From positions 3,038,001 through 3,102,000 of the forward strand of contig NZ_CP178732.1 of the NCBI RefSeq assembly GCF_047324175.1: a stretch of 64,000 nt of DNA, written 5' to 3'. This document shows, piece by piece, positions 7,677 to 16,633 of the stretch. The stretch is from Acerihabitans sp015654925 (GTDB lineage: Bacteria; Pseudomonadota; Gammaproteobacteria; Enterobacterales; Enterobacteriaceae). Below the pieces are notes generated by a model. The model saw only the letters and a program-made list of their open reading frames with translations. It was not told the origin of the DNA and searched no databases. The translations under genes and the position numbers were made by a program. Position 1 is the stretch's first letter, and each line of letters starts with the position of its first letter.

Positions 7677-9052
7677 AAGCCGGCGTCCTGTGCGAGTGAG
7701 ACGGCGGAAAAATCCTGTTTGAGCGGCGAAAGATAGACCGGGGAGTGCTGATGGCGCAGGCGCATGACATTGCCCAGCTCAAACAGCGTATCCCGGATAC
7801 CGGCATACCCCTGGCGGGTACGGCGGAACTCCCCCAGCCGGTCGTAAATGGGAAAACCGGTGCGCACCAGCGGCAGATGCAGCCGCTGCGCCAGGCCGGC
7901 GGCGTGGGAGTTGGCCAGGATCATATCGGCGGGACGCTGCGCCAGCAGATCGGCGAGATCTTCCAAATCGCCGATGGTCACGGTGTCCACCGACAGCTCC
8001 GCCAGGCCGGGCTGGTTGACCGGGGCCACCGCATGCGCCACGTCGATGCCCTGGCTCAAGGCGAAATCGGTCCAGCCGCGCAGCAGATCCGCTTCGGCGG
8101 CGATGGCCATGCGGCCGCCCTGCAGGTCGCCGTGGCAATCGATCATCGCATCGAGCAACTGGCCGCGCTGGCGATCGATCCAGGCGGGCACCTCGCGCCC
8201 GGAGATCTGGCGCAGCCGCAAAATAAACTCATCCATCTGGGACAGCGTCATCAGGTGCGGCAAGCGCACGCAGATGCCGCGCCCGCGGGGTTCAATCAGC
8301 GCGGCCACCCGTTGCAGGGAGACGCCGATAACAAAACTGGCCGCACTTTGTCCCAACTGCTCCATCAGCCGCAGCGCCGTGCCGCCCTGGGTCAGGGAAC
8401 TGTAATCCCCCGCCGCGAGATGGCCGTCCATGGATTGCGTCAGATCCGGCACTATGACCGCCTGCAGCCCAAAGGCTTCGACATAACTGCGCAGCAGTTC
8501 CTGATCGCCGGGAGTAAACATATGGCTCAGGAAAATATTCACCCGCTTGGTGCGGATGCCGGGCGGCGGTTCGGGCGGCACCCATTGCTGCACCACGCTT
8601 TCCAGCAGAGCCGCATAGCCGTTTTCCATGGAACCGTAAAAGTCCGGCGTGCTGACGGTAAGAATGCCCACCTGCCGGTGTTTGGGATGGCTCTCGCGAA
8701 ACAGCGTCACCGCCCGGCCCAAATCGCTGCCCTGGGCTTCCGACAGCCCGGTGCTCAGCAGGACGATAATGCGCGGCGTATTACGCTCGCACAGGGTTTC
8801 CAGGGCGGCGAGGATATTATCGTCCGCGCCCATGATGGTGGTAATCGGCTCCATGGCGGTGGATTGCAGCGGCACCGGCTCATGGAAGTGCTGGATAAAA
8901 AATACCTTGGCAAAGGCGCTGCATCCCTGCGCGCCGTGCACCAGGGGAATACAATGTTCCAGCCCCATGGCGGCCAGGATGGCTCCCAGCGGCTGGCCGC
9001 TTTTGATGGGGCTGGTGGCCAGCGGTTTGACCGAACGGACAACATGCGTCAT
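7673..9052 (-). CDS. nifN: NifN, FeMo-co biosynthesis scaffold subunit
   Basis: NifN pairs with NifE as the alpha2-beta2 scaffold on which FeMo-co is completed. The 459-residue product begins with PLATSPIKSGQPLGAILAAMG and has Cys 34 and Cys 44 (HCIPLVHGAQGCSAF), equivalent to the P-cluster-side cysteines of NifK. It lacks the longer N-terminal extension of NifK. Ten bases separate it from nifE. Confidence 0.95.
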   Translation of the reverse strand: MTHVVRSVKPLATSPIKSGQPLGAILAAMGLEHCIPLVHGAQGCSAFAKVFFIQHFHEPVPLQSTAMEPITTIMGADDNILAALETLCERNTPRIIVLLSTGLSEAQGSDLGRAVTLFRESHPKHRQVGILTVSTPDFYGSMENGYAALLESVVQQWVPPEPPPGIRTKRVNIFLSHMFTPGDQELLRSYVEAFGLQAVIVPDLTQSMDGHLAAGDYSSLTQGGTALRLMEQLGQSAASFVIGVSLQRVAALIEPRGRGICVRLPHLMTLSQMDEFILRLRQISGREVPAWIDRQRGQLLDAMIDCHGDLQGGRMAIAAEADLLRGWTDFALSQGIDVAHAVAPVNQPGLAELSVDTVTIGDLEDLADLLAQRPADMILANSHAAGLAQRLHLPLVRTGFPIYDRLGEFRRTRQGYAGIRDTLFELGNVMRLRHQHSPVYLSPLKQDFSAVSLAQDAGL

Positions 9053-9062
9053 AAGTTTCTCC

Positions 9063-10445
9063 TCAGCCTTTCGGCTGCCAGGGCGCAGGCTGGTTGACCT
9101 GGGCCCACACCGGACTTTCCAGCGTGCGGCAAACTTCCCGCGCCAGATTCACCATGCCGGTATATCCGGCGAACGCCTCTTCGCGCTCCTGGTTGATATC
9201 CAAAAACGGCAGCCTGGCTTTATAGGCGGTATACATATTGCGGCCGCCGGCAATCATCATGTCGGCGCGGTAGCGATAGACGGTATCGAGCAGCAGGCGC
9301 GGATTGCCTTCATCAAGCATCAGCGCGTCCTCGCCCATCAGGGCGCGAATCCGCGCTTTGTCCTCTTCGGTGGATTTACGGGTGCCGGTGGCCACCACGT
9401 CGAGGCCCAGATCCTGCAGCGCCGATACCACCGACCAGGACTTCACCCCGCCGGTGTACAACAATACCCGCTTGCCGGCCAGGCGGGCGCGCAGCGGCGC
9501 CAGCGCCCGTTGGGCGGCCGCCTCCTCGCGGGCGATCAGCGCCTCGGTGCGCGCGGTCAAGTCCCCGTCGCCGAGCAGCGCCGCCAACTGGCGCAGCGAG
9601 GCCGACATTTCCCGCATGCCGTAAAAGCTGCCCTCGAACCAGGGGGTGTCATAGCGCTCTTCCAATTTGCGCGCGACGTTAATCAGCGCGCGGGAACACA
9701 CCAGCATATTGACGTCGGAACGGTGCATGGTCTGGATTTCGGCGAACCGGGCGTCTCCGGAGAGCGTACAAAGCACCCGCACCCCCAGTTCATCGAGCAG
9801 CGGCAGCACCTGCCAAAACTCGCCGGCAATGTTATATTCGCCGATCAGGCCGATATTATGGCCGCGGTTTTCCGGTATCGGATAGCCGGCCGGCCAGGGC
9901 GCGGGCTCGCGCTGTCCCACCACCTGGCGCAGCATAACGTCGCCGGCGATGCGATTACCGAGATTTTTACTGCCGTAAAATCCCGCCGAATCCACCGCAA
10001 TCACCGGAATGCCCGCCGCCGCCGACGCCGAACGGCATACCGCGTCGATATCATCGCCCTCCATGGCGGGCACGCAGGTGTTGTAAATAAAGACGGCGGC
10101 CGGATGATAACGTTCGGCGATATGCCTGACGGCGTGAAACAGCCGCCGTTCCCCCCGCCCCATAATCACATCCTGTTCGCTTAAGTCGGTGGTAAAGCCA
10201 AGCCGGTTGAGCGTCGGACCCGAGCTGCGGCTGCCCCGGTTATCCCAGGAACTGCCGGCGCAGCCGATGGGGCCATGCACCAGATGCGCCACATCGGCTA
10301 CCGGCAACAAAGCGATCTGCGCGCCGTCGAACGCGCAGCCGCCCGCGGTGGAGCCGGGTTTCGGCGGCTTGCAGCCGGTTTTATGCTTGCCGTTATGTTC
10401 GCAGGCGGGCTCCACGAACAGGGCGGCGATTTCATTATTCTTCAT
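9063..10445 (-). CDS. nifE: NifE, FeMo-co biosynthesis scaffold subunit
   Basis: NifE is the NifD-like partner of NifN. The 460-residue protein has the cluster-ligating cysteines expected: Cys 37 (AGGCAFDGAQ), Cys 62 (HGPIGCAGSSW) and Cys 124 (YNTCVPAMEGDD), and the C-terminal VNLAREV region. First gene of nifENX; its own sigma-54 promoter lies 48 bases upstream. Confidence 0.95.
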   Translation of the reverse strand: MKNNEIAALFVEPACEHNGKHKTGCKPPKPGSTAGGCAFDGAQIALLPVADVAHLVHGPIGCAGSSWDNRGSRSSGPTLNRLGFTTDLSEQDVIMGRGERRLFHAVRHIAERYHPAAVFIYNTCVPAMEGDDIDAVCRSASAAAGIPVIAVDSAGFYGSKNLGNRIAGDVMLRQVVGQREPAPWPAGYPIPENRGHNIGLIGEYNIAGEFWQVLPLLDELGVRVLCTLSGDARFAEIQTMHRSDVNMLVCSRALINVARKLEERYDTPWFEGSFYGMREMSASLRQLAALLGDGDLTARTEALIAREEAAAQRALAPLRARLAGKRVLLYTGGVKSWSVVSALQDLGLDVVATGTRKSTEEDKARIRALMGEDALMLDEGNPRLLLDTVYRYRADMMIAGGRNMYTAYKARLPFLDINQEREEAFAGYTGMVNLAREVCRTLESPVWAQVNQPAPWQPKG

Positions 10446-10492
10446 GGCATTCCCTCTGTGTTGCGGCGTTAATCCCCATACCTCTCAATAGG

Positions 10493-10508
10493 TGCAATTC
10501 ATGGGCCA
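10493..10508 (-). promoter_or_regulatory. Sigma-54 (-24/-12) promoter of nifENX
   Basis: The minus strand reads TGGCCCATGAATTGCA, with exact GG-N10-GC spacing and TTGCA at -12. It is 48 bases from the nifE start. Confidence 0.82.
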
Positions 10509-10541
10509 GCCCTTAGCAGCTGTTTTTAAAAAGATTTTAAT

Positions 10542-10557
10542 TGTCGGGAACGCGACA
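10542..10557. promoter_or_regulatory. NifA upstream activator site for nifENX
   Basis: A TGT-N10-ACA with partly symmetric interior (TGTCGGGAACGCGACA) lies about 35 bases upstream of the nifE -24 element. The match is perfect but the distance is shorter than the usual 80-150 bases. Confidence 0.65.
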
Positions 10558-10622
10558 AAGCAGACAACGGCCAATGGCCGGCCGCGTTGCTGCCGCCGCG
10601 CGATAGCGATCTTTAGCAACGG

Positions 10623-11233
10623 CGCCCGTTCGATTTCCTCGGTTTTGCGCTGATTTCGCCGGGACCGTCCGCGCTGATTCACGGGCTGCAAAATGCGTCG
10701 CGCCCGCAAGGACAGTGGTTGCTGCAGGCGGGCGGGGGTCGGGATGATGCGCTCGTTTCCACTCTTGGGATGGTTAACCGAAAAATATGGCTGCCGCGCG
10801 GTGTCCGCCGGGGGGGGTGCTGCCGGATTTTCTGAGCGCGGCCGCATTCCTTTGGATGATCGGGCATCCGTTCTCCGCTACATGGGTTGCGGCCAGCCTT
10901 TTGCTGTCCGGGGCGGGGCAAGGCTCGATTAGTATTCCATCCATTGCGGCGGCGTATTCGCCAATACCCAAGGCGAGACTTGCCGTGGCCAACACCGCGT
11001 TGAATATCGTCCAACGGGCCGGCGCGCCGGTGGCGACGACGCTTTTGGCCGTGGTCATTTCATTGACGATACGCCACCCGGCGCATGCGTCGCCACGGCA
11101 ATTCTTGCGGGCCTTCGCGGTGCTATCAGTTCTTCATTTGCTGGCTTTCGGGGTGGCCATGCGCCTTCCGCTGCGGATATCTCGCGCATCCGGCGCCTGG
11201 CGGTTCAAACCCCGGCGTCACAGCGAAAACTGA
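10623..11233 (+). pseudogene. Remnant of a DHA2-type MFS drug transporter
   Basis: Three reading frames in succession give pieces of one MFS protein. From 10623: FDFLGFALISPGPSALIHGL, as in the middle loop and following helix of the EmrB/QacA group. From about 10740: a PLLGWLTEKYG-like A-motif piece in another frame. From about 10787: SLLLSGAGQGSISIPSIAAAY and ANTALNIVQRAGAPVATTLLA in a third frame, up to the stop at 11233. The 5' half of the gene is missing. It fills the 770-base gap between nifY and nifE and runs opposite to them; its last 16 bases overlap the nifY end. It is clearly non-functional. Confidence 0.75.
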
Positions 11234-11895
11234 TGCTGCGCCAGCGGATGGGATTTGCCCAGGCGTTTCGCCAGCCAGGGCGGTACGCGCCCGGCCAGCA
11301 TGGCCGCCAGCGCGTCCAACTGCTGCGCGATGGCCATTGGCGGTTTAATCTTTATGGGATGGATATTATTGCGGATCACCCGGGCCGCGGCGGGGCCGCC
11401 AATCGCCTCGCAAAACAGCAGATGGCAGTCGCTTAACAACCGCGCCCGCGCTTCATTGCCCTCCTCCAGCGCGCCGGGCTCATCGCGGTAGCGGCGCACC
11501 TGCTGCAAAAATGCCCCTTGTTCATCAAAGGCGTAAATAAAGAACAGCCTGCTCTGGCCGAAATGGCCGTCGATGGTCAGCCCGTCGCTGGAGGCAAAGG
11601 CCGCCCGCAGCTGCAAGGCCTCGCCCCGCTGCGGATGGGTGGTCAGGTGTATGGGAAGCTGTCCATCCAGGCAGGCCATCACCTGCTGCCATTGCGCCAC
11701 CGTCGGCGGCGGACAGTCGGCGGGCCACCGCGCCGCCAGCCGTTCGAGGCTCAATAGCGGCAGCCGGTCTGCGGCCAGCGGTTGGCCGGCGGCCTGCTCC
11801 AGCCAGAGAATCAGCGCGCGCGGCGGCAGTTGCGACAACATCTGCGCCAGTGCGAACAGACGCCAGAATAAGGGATCGTCGGTTGCGACATTCAT
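11218..11895 (-). CDS. nifY: NifY, apo-dinitrogenase/FeMo-co binding protein
   Basis: NifY binds cofactor-deficient MoFe protein and helps FeMo-co insertion. The 225-residue product has an N-terminal helical region (SQLPPRALILWLEQAAGQ) and a C-terminal NifX/NifB-type cofactor-binding domain (about 90-200) containing RAAFASSDGLTIDGHFGQ. It ends the nifHDKTY unit, 18 bases after nifT, and overlaps the end of the MFS remnant. Confidence 0.92.
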   Translation of the reverse strand: MNVATDDPLFWRLFALAQMLSQLPPRALILWLEQAAGQPLAADRLPLLSLERLAARWPADCPPPTVAQWQQVMACLDGQLPIHLTTHPQRGEALQLRAAFASSDGLTIDGHFGQSRLFFIYAFDEQGAFLQQVRRYRDEPGALEEGNEARARLLSDCHLLFCEAIGGPAAARVIRNNIHPIKIKPPMAIAQQLDALAAMLAGRVPPWLAKRLGKSHPLAQHQFSL

Positions 11896-11913
11896 CGTTA
11901 CACTCCTCTTTCC

Positions 11914-12135
11914 TTAGGGTTGTCCGGCATTTTTGCTGGCGCGCATGCGCACCGGAAACGGCGGTTTCCCGGGCTGCGGAAAAATATAATAGGACTTGCC
12001 GCCTTCCAGTTCGAAGGTCCCGCCCCAGCAGGCCGCGTCATCGAACTCGATTCGCACCACCCTCGCTTCCAAATCCTGCTTGGCGATATAGCAGTAGAGA
12101 TCGTCGCCTTTTTTACTGAATAACACACTCGGCAT
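11914..12135 (-). CDS. nifT: NifT/FixU small protein
   Basis: A 73-residue protein matching NifT: it opens MPSVLFSKKGDDLYCYIAKQ and continues WGGTFELEGGKSYYI. NifT genes lie directly after nifK in many diazotrophs; the function is unclear and mutants often show no phenotype. Spacing to nifK is about 50 bases. Confidence 0.92.
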   Translation of the reverse strand: MPSVLFSKKGDDLYCYIAKQDLEARVVRIEFDDAACWGGTFELEGGKSYYIFPQPGKPPFPVRMRASKNAGQP

Positions 12136-12187
12136 AGCGGCTTACTCCGGTCAAGGCGGCTCCGGGAACCTCCCCGGAGCCGGTGGG

Positions 12188-13759
12188 TCAGCGAATCAAA
12201 TCGAAGTTATAATCGGTCTGGCCGAGTTTCATGGTATCGCGGTCCAGTTTTTCCAGCGTGGCGTTGACCAGGGTGGTCAATACCGTCATCGCCCCCTCGT
12301 AGCCCCAGGTGGTGATACGGTGCAAATGATGCCGGTCGAAGATGGGAAAACCGATGCGAATCAGCGGCACTTCGAACTGCTCGCCCAAGGCCCGGGTATC
12401 GCGCTGGATAAATTTGCCGTAGGAATTGCCGATCATGAAATCCGGTTTGCGGGTAAACATCAGCGAGCGGAAATGCCAGAGATCGCAATTGATAAACACT
12501 TCGCTCTCCTGCCCGTAGGGGGATGCCGCCAGCACTTTTTTCATCTCTTTCTGCCAGCGCTTATTGGCGTTGTGGCACAAGATCACCGTCGGCTCGCAGC
12601 CCAGCTCCAGCAGGAATTTGGTCATACCCATAACGAAATCCGGATCGCCGTACAGGCCGTAGCTTTTGCCGTGAATCCAGGTATGGGAATCCAGCATCAT
12701 ATCCACCAGCCGGCCGCGCTCCAGCGTCAGGGCGTCGGGGATGGGTTTGCCGGTCAGCCCGCTGATGGCCATCAATAATTGGTCGGTGGCGTCCAGGCCC
12801 ATGGGCACGCTGACCGGCGTCGCCGGCTGCTGCCAGTTTTCCTGCACCATTTTTTTGGTTTTCAGCAAATGCCAGGGTTGCAGCAGCAGAGTGTCGATGG
12901 CGTTGGGCGCGTCGCGCATTTCATCCTGGGTGGTGCCGCCGGCGTACATACGGTATTCGCCGTCCGCCGGGGTATCGAGTACCTCGGAAGGATCGGACAG
13001 CAGGCTGTAGCCGACGCCCATTTGATCCATCATGCGTTTGAGCACGCGGTAATTGCCCAGATAGGTTTCAAAACCGGTGACCAGATTGATCTTGCCGTTG
13101 CGCCCCGGCTGGTAATCCCGCGCCTCGGTTTTGTCGGTATACTCCCGGGCGAACCCTTCGAACATATTATCCCAGCCGGTAATATGGCTGCCGATAAAGC
13201 TGGGGGTATGGGCGTAAGGCACCGGCACCGCCGCGTCGATAAACCCGTCTTTTTTGGCATTGGCGATAAAAGCGCTTAAATCATCGCCGATCACTTCCGC
13301 CATACAGGTGGTGGACACCGCAATCGCCTGCGGCTTATACAGCGCATGGGCATTTTGCAGGCCGGCATTCAAATTATTGTTGCCGCCGAACACCGCCGCG
13401 TCCTCGGTCATGGAATCGGACACGCAGGCCACGGGTTCTTTGAAATGGCGGTTAAAATAGGTGCGGAAGTAGGCCACGCAGCCCTGGGAGCCATGCACAT
13501 AAGGCAGCGTGTTGGCAAACCCCAGCGAGCACAGCACCGCGCCCAGCGGCTGGCAGGCCTTGGCGGGGTCGATGGTCAGCGCTTCGCGTTTGAAGTTAAG
13601 CTCCTGGTACTCCGCCGTGGTGGTCCACTCGAACACTTCCTTGACGCGCGCCTCGCCGTGGGCTTCTTCCAGTTCGCGTTTGCTGGTAAACAGCGCCTGA
13701 TATTCCGCTTGTTCGAACAGCGGATAGCAGGCTTTGGTTTTCTCTGCATTCTGACTCAT
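12188..13759 (-). CDS. nifK: NifK, Mo-nitrogenase MoFe protein beta subunit
   Basis: NifK shares the P-cluster with NifD. The start at 13759 (MSQNAEKTKACYPLFEQ) matches the known enterobacterial start and has ggaggaga 5 bases upstream; the frame itself stays open to 13780. The 523-residue product carries the P-cluster cysteines 69, 94 and 152 in ACQPLGAVLCSLGF, GSQGCVAYF and STTCMAEVIGDD. Similarity to Klebsiella NifK is visible along the whole length, and no ligand is lost. Confidence 0.97.
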   Translation of the reverse strand: MSQNAEKTKACYPLFEQAEYQALFTSKRELEEAHGEARVKEVFEWTTTAEYQELNFKREALTIDPAKACQPLGAVLCSLGFANTLPYVHGSQGCVAYFRTYFNRHFKEPVACVSDSMTEDAAVFGGNNNLNAGLQNAHALYKPQAIAVSTTCMAEVIGDDLSAFIANAKKDGFIDAAVPVPYAHTPSFIGSHITGWDNMFEGFAREYTDKTEARDYQPGRNGKINLVTGFETYLGNYRVLKRMMDQMGVGYSLLSDPSEVLDTPADGEYRMYAGGTTQDEMRDAPNAIDTLLLQPWHLLKTKKMVQENWQQPATPVSVPMGLDATDQLLMAISGLTGKPIPDALTLERGRLVDMMLDSHTWIHGKSYGLYGDPDFVMGMTKFLLELGCEPTVILCHNANKRWQKEMKKVLAASPYGQESEVFINCDLWHFRSLMFTRKPDFMIGNSYGKFIQRDTRALGEQFEVPLIRIGFPIFDRHHLHRITTWGYEGAMTVLTTLVNATLEKLDRDTMKLGQTDYNFDLIR

Positions 13760-13821
13760 GATTCTCTCCTCCCGCGCCACAAATCTGTGAACTGACGGGT
13801 TTAGGCTTCAGACAAACATTC

Positions 13822-15270
13822 TCAGGCGGTTTTCAGCCAGGGGGCGGTCAACCGGGTCCAGCTCGGATTGTTGAGGGTCATATCCATATCCCGGGCGAAA
13901 ACGGCAAAACCGTCATAGCCGTGATAGGGACCTGAGTAATCCCAGGAGTGCATCTGCCGGAACGGAAAGCCCATTTTCTGGAAGATGTATTTTTCCTTGA
14001 TGCCTGAACCGACCAGGTCCGGCTTCAGGGCCTTGATAATCTCTTCGAGCTCGAAGCTGCTGGCATCGTCGAACAAAAGCGTGCCTTTTTTCAGATCGGG
14101 CAAGCTGCGGTCGTAGTCATCGTTATGGGCGAATTCATAACCGCTGCCGATGATTTCCATGCCCAGATCTTCATAAGCGCCAATGACGTGGCGCGGACGC
14201 AGCCCGCCCAGATACAGCAGCACCCGCTTGCCGGTCAGGCGCGGCCGATATTTGGCGATCACCGCATCGGTTTGCGCCTGGTATTTGGCGATTACCGCTT
14301 CGGTCCGGGCCTGGATTTTTTCGTCAAACAGCGCGGCGATTTTGCGCAGGGATTCGGCGATTTTGGTCGGGCCGAAGAAGTTATATTCCAGCCAGGGAAT
14401 GCCGTATTTCTCTTCCATATGGCGCGAAATATAGTTCATGGAGCGGTAGCAGTGCACCAGATTCAGTTTCACCTTGGGCGTATTTTCCATTTCCACCAGG
14501 GTGCCGTCGCCGGACCACTGGGCGACCACGCGCAGGCCTATTTCTTCCAGCAAAATGCGCGAAGCCCAGGCGTCGCCGCCGATATTGTAGTCGCCGATAA
14601 TCGCCACATCGTAGGGGGTGGTCTCGAACGCCTTATCGTCACGGTTGGATAAAATCCAGTCGCGCACCACATCGTTGGCAATATGATGCCCCAGGGACTG
14701 CGACACGCCGCGGAACCCTTCGCAGCGTACCGGCACCACCGGCTTGTTCAGCAGTTTTTGCGTTTCGCGCGCCACCGCTTCGATATCGTCGCCGATAAGC
14801 CCCACCGGACATTCGGACTGAATGGTGATGCCCTTGGTGAGCGGAAACAGGGTTTCCATTTCTTCAATCAGCTTGGTCAATTTCTTATCGCCGCCGAACA
14901 CGATGTCCTTTTCCTGGAAATCCGAGGTAAAGTTCATGGTGCCGAAGGCGTTGACGCCGCTGTAGCCGGTATAATAATTGCGGCGGCCGGCGCGGGAATA
15001 CTGGCCGCAGCCGATCGGACCGTGGGAGATATGGGCCATATCCTTGATAGGTCCGAATACCACCCCTTTCGAACCGGCATAGGCGCAGCCGCGCACCGTC
15101 ATCACGCCGGGCTGGGATTTACGGTTGGAGGTGATGCATTTGCCAACGCTTTCCATTTCCGGATCGCTCAACATGTAATGCTTGGCACGTTCTTTACGGG
15201 CTTTTTCAGGGAAAACTTCTAATACTTCCTGAATCAGCGCCAGGGTTTGTTCGCCGGTAAGATCGGTCAT
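13822..15270 (-). CDS. nifD: NifD, Mo-nitrogenase MoFe protein alpha subunit
   Basis: NifD carries FeMo-co, the site of N2 reduction. The 482-residue protein has P-cluster cysteines 62, 88 and 154, the FeMo-co ligands Cys 274 (LVHCYRSMNY) and His 441 (RQMHSWDYSGPYHGYDG), and the active-site segment ITIQSECP near 148-154. The molybdenum form is indicated by these motifs and by the absence of anf/vnfG. A repeated AVIAKY segment at about 325-340 is also present in relatives. Lies 62 bases upstream of nifK. Confidence 0.97.
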   Translation of the reverse strand: MTDLTGEQTLALIQEVLEVFPEKARKERAKHYMLSDPEMESVGKCITSNRKSQPGVMTVRGCAYAGSKGVVFGPIKDMAHISHGPIGCGQYSRAGRRNYYTGYSGVNAFGTMNFTSDFQEKDIVFGGDKKLTKLIEEMETLFPLTKGITIQSECPVGLIGDDIEAVARETQKLLNKPVVPVRCEGFRGVSQSLGHHIANDVVRDWILSNRDDKAFETTPYDVAIIGDYNIGGDAWASRILLEEIGLRVVAQWSGDGTLVEMENTPKVKLNLVHCYRSMNYISRHMEEKYGIPWLEYNFFGPTKIAESLRKIAALFDEKIQARTEAVIAKYQAQTDAVIAKYRPRLTGKRVLLYLGGLRPRHVIGAYEDLGMEIIGSGYEFAHNDDYDRSLPDLKKGTLLFDDASSFELEEIIKALKPDLVGSGIKEKYIFQKMGFPFRQMHSWDYSGPYHGYDGFAVFARDMDMTLNNPSWTRLTAPWLKTA

Positions 15271-15348
15271 GGCGATATCCTTACAGTAAGGTAATGGGGC
15301 AGCATCCTAAGCCAGCGAATGCCGGCCCAGGGACCAACGACGATCGGT

Positions 15349-16233
15349 TTAGGCCAAGTGCGCTTCTTCCGCCGCGGTTTTACCGATGATGGTTTCGTCT
15401 TCCACATCCATGATGCCGAACTCCATCAGCAGCGCTTCAAGTTCGTCCATGGTGACCGGCGTGGGAACGATCATTTTTTTGTTGTCGACAATCTTTTTTG
15501 CCAGGGTGCGGTATTCGTTGGCCTGGTCGCAGGTCGGATCGTATTCAATCACGGTCATGCGCCGGATTTCGGCCCGCTGTACGATGTTATGGCGCGGCAC
15601 GAAGTGAATCATTTGCGTGCCGAGTTTTTCCGCCAGGGCAATAATCAGTTCGTCTTCGCGGTCGGTCTGGCGTGAATTGCAAATCAGCCCGCCCAACCGC
15701 ACCTTGCCGGACTTGGCATATTTCACGATGCCTTTACAGATATTGTTGGCGGCGTACATGGCCATCATTTCGCCGGAACAGACGATATAGATTTCCTGCG
15801 CTTTGTTTTCCCGGATCGGCATGGCGAACCCGCCGCAAACCACGTCGCCCAGCACGTCATAAAATACGAAGTCCAGGTCGTCTTCATACGCGCCCTCTTC
15901 TTCCAGGAAGTTAATGGCGGTGATAACGCCGCGTCCCGCGCAGCCTACGCCCGGCTCAGGGCCGCCTGATTCCGCGCAGCGAATGCCGTGATAGCCGATC
16001 TGAAGTACATCCTCCAGCTCCAGATCTTCCACCGAGCCCACTTCCGCGGCCAGTTCCATAATGGTGTTTTGTGCTTTGGCATGCAGGATCAGACGGGTTG
16101 AATCCGCTTTCGGATCGCAACCGATGATCATCACCTTTTTGCCGATTTCGGCCAGCGCGGCGACGAGATTTTGTGTGGTGGTGGATTTACCTATGCCACC
16201 TTTGCCATAAATGGCGCATTGACGGATAGCCAT
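15349..16233 (-). CDS. nifH: NifH, nitrogenase Fe protein
   Basis: NifH is the ATP-driven electron donor to the MoFe protein and also serves FeMo-co maturation. The start at 16233 (MAIRQCAIYG) is preferred over ATG 16239 because aggag is 7 bases upstream of it and only 1 from the other. The 294 residues include the P-loop GKGGIGKS (10-17), the [4Fe-4S] ligands Cys 98 and Cys 133, and Arg 101, the ADP-ribosylation target in organisms that have DraT. First gene of nifHDKTY; its promoter is one of the clearest here. Confidence 0.97.
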   Translation of the reverse strand: MAIRQCAIYGKGGIGKSTTTQNLVAALAEIGKKVMIIGCDPKADSTRLILHAKAQNTIMELAAEVGSVEDLELEDVLQIGYHGIRCAESGGPEPGVGCAGRGVITAINFLEEEGAYEDDLDFVFYDVLGDVVCGGFAMPIRENKAQEIYIVCSGEMMAMYAANNICKGIVKYAKSGKVRLGGLICNSRQTDREDELIIALAEKLGTQMIHFVPRHNIVQRAEIRRMTVIEYDPTCDQANEYRTLAKKIVDNKKMIVPTPVTMDELEALLMEFGIMDVEDETIIGKTAAEEAHLA

Positions 16234-16271
16234 GTGCATTCTCCTGTTAGTCGATTGACCCTATCTATTAA

Positions 16272-16286
16272 GCAGGGAACGTACCA
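16272..16286 (-). promoter_or_regulatory. Sigma-54 (-24/-12) promoter of nifHDKTY
   Basis: The minus strand reads TGGTACGTTCCCTGC, with exact GG-N10-GC spacing. It differs by one base from the Klebsiella nifH promoter core as I remember it. It lies 38 bases upstream of the preferred nifH start. Confidence 0.9.
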
Positions 16287-16301
16287 GCGGCTAAAAATAA
16301 G

Positions 16302-16314
16302 CAATATATTGATT
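16302..16314 (-). promoter_or_regulatory. IHF binding site of the nifH promoter
   Basis: AATCAATATATTG on the minus strand matches WATCAANNNNTTR exactly. It lies between the NifA site and the promoter, where a DNA bend would bring NifA to the sigma-54 polymerase. Confidence 0.75.
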
Positions 16315-16379
16315 AAAAAGGTTATTTTTTATAACGGGAATATGGCGAAGACCGGGTTCTGAACAAATAACCCACCTTT

Positions 16380-16395
16380 TGTCATAAAGCAGACA
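16380..16395. promoter_or_regulatory. NifA upstream activator site of nifH
   Basis: TGTCATAAAGCAGACA is a perfect TGT-N10-ACA, about 95 bases upstream of the -24 element. The 240 bases from here to the tRNA at 16634 hold no further gene that I can see. Confidence 0.85.
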
Positions 16396-16633
16396 CAGGT
16401 TGTACGGCACGCGCTGGCTCGATCGGCATTCCCTGGCCCATACGGGCATATGAATATTTTTAGCGCCGCAACGGGCCGCCGGCATTAAAAGCGGCGGGAT
16501 CGGCGGTTGATTTTGAGGGTAATCGCGCAGTTAATCGGCAAAGTGGCGAGCAACTGGCCGTTCAGACCGATTTACGGAAAAGGGCTTTGACAAAACCGGG
16601 CCGCGCCTTTAGTATTCGCCCCGTTCTCGCGAT

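Noticed and set aside
7745..9097. 450-residue + strand frame opposite nifN
   Set aside because: Antisense shadow of nifN caused by high GC; no family pattern.
8649..10184. 511-residue + strand frame opposite nifN/nifE
   Set aside because: Low-complexity Gly/Ala/Arg/His composition and full overlap with two certain genes.
15349..16233. Alternative (vanadium or iron-only) nitrogenase
   Set aside because: NifD/NifK match the Mo type throughout and no delta subunit gene (anfG/vnfG) is present.
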